A DNA stretch of 64,000 nucleotides from Dryocosmus kuriphilus (taxonomy: Eukaryota; Arthropoda; Insecta; Hymenoptera; Cynipidae), in assembly GCA_038277395.1 (NCBI GenBank), contig CM076190.1, forward strand, positions 252,313,989 through 252,377,988. The letters run 5' to 3'. The number at the start of each line of letters is the position of its first letter. Positions within the stretch are counted from its first letter, which is position 1. Shown here piece after piece: positions 56,888 through 64,000 of the stretch. Below the pieces are notes generated by a model. The model did not search any database and was not told where the DNA came from. It saw only the letters and a list, made by a program, of their open reading frames with translations. Made by a program: the position numbers and the translations under genes.

Positions 56888-57400
56888 CTTACATTTTTCC
56901 TTTTACAATAACCAAAATGAGTTTGGTTAAAAGAAATTAAGATGAATTATTATATATCATAAACAAGTACCTATAGTGTTTAAAATTCACATTGAATTTC
57001 ACTTATTAAAGGAACTATATATTATTAAAAGAAAGAAGTTGCACACTTAGTACAATGTTGCGTCTATTTTATCAGGTTTTATAAATTAGCGAGATAAAAC
57101 TTACAATCACATATAAATTACATGTGTTAATTCTACTATTGGAAATAATAAAATAGCTTTTAAGCTGTTAAAGAGTCGTCTAATAAAAATCTTATTTAAT
57201 AACTTTAGCCTCTCTTACTCATTAAGATTGAAAGTATTTCAATGAGTTATTTCTGTTTCACGTAAACACGTTCAATCTACCAAATAAATCAGCTACATAA
57301 ATTTTATAATCCCCTGTAAGGAGCTTTGAAACAATCCTTAACACAACAGAGTAATATGCTAAAAACGCAATTAATTTGACTGAAAACTTGCAATAATAAC
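56888..57400. repeat. Dispersed ~500-bp repeat, copy 2
   Basis: Direct copy of 53505-54000, about 3.4 kb downstream. Its minus strand near 57215-57310 aligns weakly with the NKLVDHL...ELREVGIIE end of the palindrome ORF. Confidence 0.65.
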
Positions 57401-58090
57401 ATGATTAGTGAAGTATTGAAGATATTGAAATCAGTCATTGACAATGAAAAAATATTTTTCTTAGGTCAACATTGAACTCTGTTTAAAATAGATCTACTTC
57501 AAGAGATAATAAAGGCGAACGATATGAATAATAAATACATTTGTACTATTGATACCTATACTAATTAGAAAAAATGATTGATTTCTTGCATACAAGTACA
57601 AAGAGTTTTGTTCAGTGATATTGAAAGTGAAATTAATCTCAGTTAACTATTGAAATATATGAGGAAGAGGAGGTTTTGGGGAGGATTATTTTGTAGTTGA
57701 AACAAGTAGATACTGAAAAATGTTGGGTTCACTTATTGCACACTCTAAATCATACGAAAAAGCTTTAAAACTGAGCTCGTCCTCTTTTTCACTAACTAAA
57801 ATTAATTCAGGGCAGAGGAATGAAGAAGAAATAAACATACATTTTGAAAATTAGATTTATTTAATTTGTTGCAATATCATAAATGTAAAGAACTACATAT
57901 AAAATTTTATATGTGATTCTTAAGTTATAAGTACAGGAAATGTTCAATCCAATAATTCAAATGTTAATTCAACAATTAAAGATATTGAAACAGCAGTTGT
58001 TAAAGCTTTTACACCAGTTAATAAGAATAATATCATTCAATAGTGCCAACCTCTCTTAGTGCATTAATGGTTGCAACTATTTTAAGCGAC

Positions 58091-58282
58091 TTATTTCTGT
58101 TTTTTTTGGGATTGTGAAAGTGATTGCAAATGATCGACCAATTTATTAGGATCTGCCCAGTAATGTGAATATTTTGCTTCTATATATTCAGAGGAAAAGT
58201 CGTTTTCAACAGCATCTTCATCATCATCATCACCATCTTCATTATTGTCACCATCATCATCAGCATCATTATTGATTGTCAT
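58091..58282 (-). CDS. Acidic ORF in the left arm
   Basis: 63 codons reading outward from the palindrome centre: MTINNDADDDGDNNEDGDDD, then EDAVENDFSSEYIEAK and NKLVDHLQSLSQSQKK. It is the counterpart of 63363-63611 on the other arm; a small frame change near 58110 cuts it short of the shared ending. A TAA precedes the ATG region in both arms (DED* before EEFDQHDNSPSM), so the original reading frame was probably longer. Function unknown; the pattern recalls C-termini of uncharacterised transposon-associated insect proteins, from memory only. Confidence 0.4.
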   Translation of the reverse strand: MTINNDADDDGDNNEDGDDDDEDAVENDFSSEYIEAKYSHYWADPNKLVDHLQSLSQSQKKQK

Positions 58283-58589
58283 GGATGGTGAGTTATCATG
58301 TTGATCAAATTCTTCATTTTAATCTTCATCTTGTGACTCCAATTACCTCCATTTATTGTGCATGAGCACAGAATCTTGTAGAATCTTCGAGAAAGCCAGA
58401 GTGGTAAGTTATATAGTAGTCCTATTCTGTAGACATCTGCTCAAATAATGACAGCAAAATTTAGATGTTAATATGTTTTTTACTTTTTGTACCCACTTGC
58501 ATCATCTATCATTCAAAATAAAACTAATGATCAGACATTTGAAAAACGTTTTTACTTTTAAAGATTAACCTAACTGACGATTAACTAAT

Positions 58590-60913
58590 TTTTTTTTTTC
58601 TTTTTTTTTTACGAGGGTTGATGAAAAATGTTCAAAAACACACCGAGAAGGGTCCGCACTTCTCGGTAGTGTGGGGATGCTGACTGCATCACTACAGAGA
58701 TCTGCGATCATGGCAGTGATGCCATCAGCGACCCACCAAAAAAAACACCACCCTTTCTTCTTGGCATGAATCTCCCCGGAATACGCTTTCACATTACTTC
58801 AGGGGGTGCCGTTTTCTTGCCCTTTGCAGCGCTCCTCTTGCTTTCTTGTTTCTTAGGTGACTGAACCTAGCTACCATCCTGCCATACCATGTATCCGAAA
58901 TCCGCTTTCGCATTACCTCAGGTACAAGGTTTATGGGCCACTGAGCCATGCCTCGGCTTCCTTCCACTTGCCTGTCTGGTCTATCCAATTCCGTGCTCTA
59001 AGGTTTTCTACTGGTTGTGGAGGGCGGGCGGGCTTGTGTCAGATTCTGACAATCTATCGCCTTATGGCCCTCCTGGAAACATCGCCCGCAGCATTTGCTG
59101 CGGTCCTCTGTAGCACACTCTCGGGCAACGTGTCCGGGAGCGTGACACATGTAACACCGGGTTTCGGCGCTATGCGCCTTCACCCGGCAGTTCAACCCCC
59201 GATCTTCAGTCGGGCAGCCTTCTCCAGCTTGGCAGCCGCGGCCGCATCCAGCTCAACGAAAGCTAGGATGCAGCCTCTGCTGCTTCTCTTCGTGAGGCTC
59301 ACCCTCGGAAGAGAGCCAAGACCCTCTCCCAGTGCCAGCCTCACTGCCTCCTCTACACCTGCAGCCTCCGTGGTCTCGACTAAGTCGTAGACCACCATGC
59401 GTACCCTTGGGACGAGGTGTTGTACACTCCCACTTTTCCAAGGGCCTCCGAGATGGCCTCACCGAAGCGTTGCCTCTTCTCCGCCATAGCTCCCACCTCA
59501 ATGAGGACATCTCCCGTCCTGGTCTGCCTGATCGCCTTGACTTTTACGCCAAGGTCCTCAGGCTTGATCTTAGTTTGGATGTCCTTCAGGACATCCGCGT
59601 ATTTTCTCCCCGCGGCTGGGCCGATGGCCGCCGCCTCACGGAGGGTTTTCCTCCTCTTCTTCCTTGGGTCTCCTTGTCCCTTATCGGGCACGTTGTGCCC
59701 TCGTGGGACCTCCTCCTCAAGTTTCTCGTCCTTCTCCATCCTCTCCTTCTTATTTCTCCTCCTAGCGACCTTGGACCATGCGACCCCCTCCTGGGTCTTG
59801 GTCTTCTTCAGGGCCGGCTTCTCAACTCCGGATTCGCTGGGCGGGCTTAGGGTCGCTTCCCTCTCGCGCTTGCGCGTCTCTTCCTCCGACGGTTTCTGCG
59901 GCTCCGTTTTTGTAGAAACGGAAGCCGTCCCCTCCTTCAAGGTGGAGCTCAGAATAGATTTCTCTCCCCCCCCTCCTTTTCAATCTTTTCCTTCAGCACC
60001 CTATTAATGGTCTCTATATAATGTTTATATGTTGCCTCTTTCGGAGACTTCTGCGGCTCCGTTTGCTCCTTCAAGGAGGAGCTCAGGAGAGACCTCTCTC
60101 TGAGCACCTTACCTATTTTTTCATTGAACGTCTCATGGACGCTCTGCATATAGCACTCAATACTGGTATTCAGGCTTCTGAAAGTATAGCCCAGTAGGTG
60201 CATTTCCCGCTGCGCCGCTTCTACTTCCTCTACCAACTGCGGATCTGTGTCATCATTCGACTTGCAGATCCGCATCATCATTTTAAGGCACTCACGTATG
60301 CCCCTGTGGCGCTCGCTCATCCTATCCTGGTTTTCCACGATAGACACCTTCATCCTCCCAGTAGATTATGCCTTGTCCACCCTGGATTACTCTATGTTAA
60401 AGCTTCTGCTGAAGTCTAGCTCCTCTTGGGCGTTAACCTCCTTACTCCCTCTCCGTTTTCCTTGTTCATCAGCCATGTTTCAAAATCCCACCAGCGCATC
60501 GTGCGTGGAGGGGCGGGCCGAAATAGTTGGGAACAAGTATACCCTCGCACCGAAGTCCTACCCCAGTACTCTGGGGCCCAACCTTCGTTTAAACGGTCCC
60601 GGAATACACGGACGGATCGGACTCGCCCGGAGCACTGCATGTTCCCATCCCTGCAGCCACCACGCACTCCCCGATCAAGGCCCGAAGGAGCTGGCTCCTG
60701 ATGCCCGAACGCAGCTTACACCTCGATAGAGCAAGCACACAGCAGCCCCTTACACCATGCCGGCGGAAAAACCGTGCATGGTCCGGAGCACTCCCAGTGG
60801 GCTACGACCGTCACCAATCGTGTGTTTGGTCCGCGAGGGATATTTTATTTCAGCCCGACCCTCTGTTTCCAGGGAGCATTCCCCTATCCGCCACCTGGGG
60901 ACTATGTATATGT
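58590..60913 (-). mobile_element. ORF1-only R1-like LINE, inserted in the left arm
   Basis: A 2.3-kb GC-rich element on the minus strand with a 5' leader (60474-60900), a gag-like ORF1, a short 3' region and an A-rich tail (58590-58610). There is no endonuclease or reverse transcriptase. The right arm of the palindrome keeps the empty site at 63051-63056, so the borders are seen directly: 5 bp of target (taacc on plus) are missing and TATATG units flank the 5' end. R1-clade gag features make the family likely. It must rely on enzymes of a full element. Confidence 0.75.
58998..60473 (-). pseudogene. R1-like gag (ORF1) with CCHC knuckles
   Basis: It begins at ATG 60473 (MADEQGKRRGSKEVNAQEEL) with two in-frame TAA codons within the first 45 codons. 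A helical section follows (MSERHRGIRECLKMMMRI, YIETINRVLKEKIEKEGGER). A charged Lys/Arg/Glu section (RKRREREATL-like, ~59700-59900) leads to the R1-type domain: RKYADVLKDIQTKIKPEDLG, DVLIEVGAMAEKRQRFGEAI, VVYDLVETTEAAGVEEAVRL, RGCILAFVELDAAAAAKLEK. Then come two knuckles, CYMCHAPGHVAREC and CCGRCFQEGHKAIDC (59060-59160). A frameshift near 59940 and one near 59395 break it. Around 59880-60110 a segment with KTEPQKPSEE and QTEPQKSPKE looks internally duplicated. Confidence 0.7.
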
Positions 60914-61042
60914 ATATGTATATCACAAGCATTTGCCACATATCCATTAGGATTTCAAATGGGGTTTGTATATTCCAAAATAATACAGTACCTACCCTTG
61001 TCTGAAATGTCGAGAAATCCTGAACAAGGCGGAAGCGCATAC

Positions 61043-61163
61043 GTTGAATCGATGTTAAACAAACTTTGAGCCGACGTCAAAACAAAGTTGAATAAACGTT
61101 AAGCCAACGTTAATTCAACGGTAGTTCAACGTTGGTTCAACGCCGGTTCAACGTTGACTCAAC
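61043..61163. repeat. Eleven 11-bp units, left arm
   Basis: Eleven consecutive 11-bp units, most of the form GTTnnnTCAAC (for example GTTAATTCAAC, GTTGGTTCAAC, GTTGACTCAAC), from 61043 to 61163. Each unit is close to a palindrome. The mirror array is at 62801-62921. Confidence 0.8.
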
Positions 61164-61629
61164 ATTGCACAAAAATTGATTAAATATCTGATACGTCAAG
61201 CCTAGCCACTTTACATATACTTTATTGCCACGTTTCTTGATTATTTTTTTCCACAAGGTATACGCCTGGATGCTTCTCTTGGAAAAGTTCCTGTTCATAG
61301 AATCCGCCAGTGATAGTTTGCTCTTGATAGTCCTTATGCTTGTGCGCCGCTGGATTGTTGGATATAACTTGAGTGAAAGTGAATATCTCTCTTGCCCAGT
61401 TGGGAGGTGTACACTTTAATTTACTTTCACAATAATATACGTCTGGAGTTTATTACATAACGCCATATACATAGAGGGATGTCCATTGCACAGGCGCAAA
61501 ATTGTTGTCACATGAAGAATAACCTCTAATCTTGAAACAAAAACCGAGTCGCCATATTTTATTACGTAGATGACGCCAGTATAGCTGTAAGGGTTTTGCA
61601 ATTCAGTCGGTAAGACGAGAGAACTTCCA

Positions 61630-61870
61630 TACCATTTTTCCTCTTCCAATGTTGCCTGAAATTTCATAATTACAATCTGTTCAATCAAATCATACCATTT
61701 TCCCTGTTCCAACTCTACAAATATTCCCTAAGATTTAAAAATCACAATTTGTGCAATCGAATCACACCATTTTCCCTGTTCCAACTCTAAAAACGTTACC
61801 TGAAATTTCAAAATTACAATTTTTTTAATCAAAGCTTACCATTTTCCCTGCTCCAATTCTAAAAACTTTG
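61630..61870. repeat. ~70-bp tandem units, left arm
   Basis: Four units marked ACCATTTTCCCTGTTCCAAC at about 61630, 61693, 61766 and 61838. Each is followed by CCTGAAATTTCAAAATTACA. Their mirror lies at ~62090-62330. Confidence 0.7.
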
Positions 61871-61890
61871 CCCTGAAATTTATTTCCCCC

Positions 61891-61990
61891 CTTTCCAGCT
61901 AATAAAACTGAGTACAATATTTTCCCCCTCTCCAGCTGATAAAACTGAGGAACATTTTCTTCCCCCCTTTCCAGCTGATAAAACAGGGCA
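61891..61990. repeat. ~38-bp tandem units, left arm only
   Basis: TCCAGCTGATAAAACTGAG-type units at 61894, 61931 and 61970 (37 and 39 bp apart). The right arm has one unit (62053-62076), which accounts for the 77-bp offset between the arms. Confidence 0.75.
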
Positions 61991-62005
61991 GTATGAGGAC
62001 AAGGC

Positions 62006-62041
62006 GGATGAGGAGTATGAGCTTGCACATGGTCCTCATCC
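62006..62041. other. Palindrome centre
   Basis: GGATGAGGA (62006-62014) pairs with TCCTCATCC (62033-62041) around an 18-base loop. CAGTATGAGG (61989-61998) and CCTCATACTG (62043-62052) continue the stem after a short asymmetric bulge. Confidence 0.85.
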
Positions 62042-62800
62042 ACCTCATACTGCTCAGTTTTATCAGCTGGAAAGGGGGGTATTAAATTTCAGGGCAACAT
62101 TTTTAGAGTTGGAGCAGGGAAATGGTAAGATCTGATTGAAAAAATTGTAATTTTGAAATTTCAGGTAACGTTTTTAGAGTTGGAACAGGGAAAATGGTGT
62201 GATTCGACTGCACAAATTGTGATTTTTAAATTTTAGGGAATATTTTTAGAGTTGGAACAGGGAAAATGGTATGATTTGATTGAACGGATTATAATTATGA
62301 AATTTCAGGCAACATTGGAAGAGGAAAAATGGAATGAAAGCTCTCTCGTCTTACCGACTGAGTTGCAGAACCCTTACAGCTATACTGGCATCATCTACGT
62401 AATAAAATATGGCGACTCGGTTTTTGTTTCATGATTAGAGGTTATTTTTCATGTGACAATAACTTTGCGCCTGCGCATTCGACATCCCTCTATGTATACG
62501 GCGTTATGTAATAAACTCCAGACGTATATTATTGTGAAAGTAAATTAAAGTATGCACCTCCCAACTGGACAATAGAGGTATTCACTTTCACTCAAGTTAT
62601 ATCCAACAATCCAGCGGCGTACAAGCACAAGCACTATCAAGAGCAAACTATCACTGGCGGATTCTATGAACAGGAACTTTTCCAAGAGAAGCATCCAGAC
62701 GTATACCTTGTGGAAAAGAATAATCAAGAAACGTGGCAATAAAGTATATGTAAAGTGGCTAGGCTTGACATATCAGATATGTCATCAATTTTTGTGCAAT

Positions 62801-62921
62801 GTTGAGTCAACGTTGAACCGGCGTTGAACCAACGTTGAACCACCGTTGAATTAACGTTGGCTTAACGTTTATTCAACTTTGTTTTGACGTCGGCTCAAAG
62901 TTTGTTTAACATCGATTCAAC
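62801..62921. repeat. Eleven 11-bp units, right arm
   Basis: Mirror image of 61043-61163, with units such as GTTGAACCGGC and GTTGAACCAAC read on the plus strand. Confidence 0.8.
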
Positions 62922-63362
62922 GTATGCGCTTCCGCCTTGTTCAGGATTTCCCGACATTTCAGACTAGGGTAGGTACTGTATTATGTTGGAATATACAAAC
63001 ACAATTTGAAGTCCTAATGGATATGTGGCAAATGCTTGAGATATACATATTAACCATTAGTTAATCATTAGTTAGGTTAATCTTTAAAAGAAAAACGTTT
63101 TTCAAATGTCTTATCATTAGTTTTATTTTCAATGATAGATGATGCAAATAGGTATAAAAAGTAAAAAAAATATTAACATCTAAATTTTCGGTCATTATTT
63201 GGGCAGATGTCTATAGAATAGAGAACTACTATATAACTTACCACTCTGGTTTTCTCCAAGATTCTAGAAGATTCTGTGCTCATGCACAATGAATGGAGGT
63301 GATTGGAGTCACAAGATGAAGATTAAAAAGAAGAATTTGATCAACATGATAACTCACCATCC

Positions 63363-63611
63363 ATGACAATCAATAATGATGCTGATGATGATGGTAACAA
63401 TAATGACGATGGTGATGATGATGATGAAGATGCTGTTGAAAACGACTTTTCCTCTGAATATATAGAAGCAAAATGTCTACATTACTGGGCACATCCTAAT
63501 AAATTGGTCGATCATTTGCACTCACTTTCACAATCCCACAAAAACAGAAATAAGTCGCTTAAAATAATTGCAACCATTAATGAACTAAGAGAGGTTGGCA
63601 TTATTGAATGA
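63363..63611 (+). CDS. Acidic ORF in the right arm
   Basis: 82 codons: an Asp/Asn-rich N-terminal half (MTINNDADDDGNNNDDGDDD), EDAVENDFSSEYIEAK, then CLHYWAHPNKLVDHLHSL and NKSLKIIATINELREVGIIE. No signal peptide or membrane segment. It reads outward, away from the palindrome centre. An in-frame TAA lies 17 codons upstream of the ATG, in a stretch (SQDED*KEEFDQHDNSPS) whose acidic character continues the ORF, so this may be the last exon or the remnant of a longer transposon protein. Decayed versions of its C-terminus occur in the repeats at 53505-54000 and 56888-57400. I do not recognise a function. Confidence 0.45.
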   Translation: MTINNDADDDGNNNDDGDDDDEDAVENDFSSEYIEAKCLHYWAHPNKLVDHLHSLSQSHKNRNKSLKIIATINELREVGIIE

Positions 63612-64000
63612 TATTATTCTTATTAATTGGTGTAAAAGCTTTAACAACTGCTGGTTCAATATTTTTAATTGTTGAATTAACATTTGAATTATTGGATTGA
63701 ACATTTCCTGTACTTATAACTCAAGAACCACATATAAAATTTTATATGTAGTTCTATACATTTATTATATTGCAACAAATTAAATAAACCTAATTTTCAA
63801 AATGTATGTTTATTTCTTCTTCATTCCTCTTCCCTGAATTCATTTTAGTTAGTGCAAAAGAGGATCAGCTCATTTTTAAAGCTTTAACATATGATTTAGA
63901 GTGTGCAATAATTGAATCCAACATTTTTCAATATCTACTTGTATCAGCTACAAAATAAGCCTCCCCAAAACCTCATCTTCCTCATATATTTCAATAGTTA

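Larger units (their letters stand above)
57645..61998. repeat. Left arm of a giant palindrome
   Basis: Reverse complement of 62043-64000 with few differences, once the 58590-60913 insertion is removed. Paired coordinates sum to about 121645 outside the insertion and 123964 inside it, and the step of 2319 equals the insertion less 5 bp. The right partner runs to the window edge, so the arm is at least 2.0 kb and may be longer. Confidence 0.9.
62043..64000. repeat. Right arm of the giant palindrome
   Basis: Reverse complement of the left arm without the R1-like insertion, so it shows the uninterrupted order: tandem units, 11-bp array (62801-62921), empty site (63051-63056), acidic ORF, then an AT-rich outer part with the perfect 20-base palindrome acatataaaattttatatgt near 63730. 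It is cut by the window edge. Confidence 0.9.

Noticed and set aside
59417..60007. 196-codon plus-strand frame
   Set aside because: It is opposite the R1-like gag, which has real domain matches on the minus strand.
57645..64000. A Polinton/Maverick with long terminal repeats
   Set aside because: The arms nearly touch, and there is no polymerase B, integrase, protease or capsid gene between them.

Overview
The window looks like nuclear DNA of an insect, and it is almost entirely repeats. It is AT-rich. It carries spliced exons with GT/AG borders, four kinds of non-LTR retrotransposon, one Ty3/gypsy LTR retrotransposon, a tRNA-derived SINE, several decayed satellite arrays and long TA tracts. 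Nothing is bacterial. A hymenopteran host (gall wasp or parasitoid type) is my guess from general familiarity with such purine-rich LINEs, not something the sequence proves.

Layout. 1-12.5 kb: an AT-rich ~270-306 bp repeat array, folded into inverted halves around 2165, holds two nested insertions of one purine-rich LINE family (copy A, 3135-8370, full length, 14-bp target site duplication; copy B, 8606-12318, 5'-truncated, 12-bp duplication). A third, internally deleted copy occupies 1-688. 12.5-12.8 kb: a tRNA-derived SINE whose 3' tail matches the tail of that LINE. 13-31 kb: a degenerate satellite (short motif like TTTCAAAGATATCACAAAG) carries a second LINE (16076-20675, minus, 11-bp duplication), a gypsy element (21956-27054, minus) and a LOA/I-type LINE remnant (28538-30690, minus). 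31.1-36.9 kb: the same satellite with higher-order units of about 1.2 kb and then about 340 bp. 37-51 kb: a 90-bp tandem repeat, LINE copy C (39892-44991, minus, full length, 16-bp duplication) and LINE copy D (about 45680-48463, plus). 51-57 kb: AT-rich minisatellites and two direct copies of a ~500-bp repeat. 57.6 kb to the end: a giant inverted repeat centred near 62023, with an ORF1-only R1-like retroelement inserted in one arm.

Between the repeats I find three exons that fit one host gene on the plus strand: 27274-27474, 37012-37173 and 49554-49727. All junctions are phase 0, the last exon ends in a stop, and an AATAAA lies 83 bp downstream. Together they encode the C-terminal 178 residues of a small cysteine-containing protein, resembling the DUF1091/CheA-like insect secreted proteins. 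Its introns, 9.5 and 12.4 kb, are filled with the transposons and satellites above.

The most unusual structures are the ~2-kb-arm palindrome with its outward-reading acidic ORFs and 11-bp phased repeats, the SINE/LINE shared tail hairpin with a compensatory base pair, and the host gene buried in repeats. Most transposon reading frames are broken, so most of this sequence is relic rather than active element.
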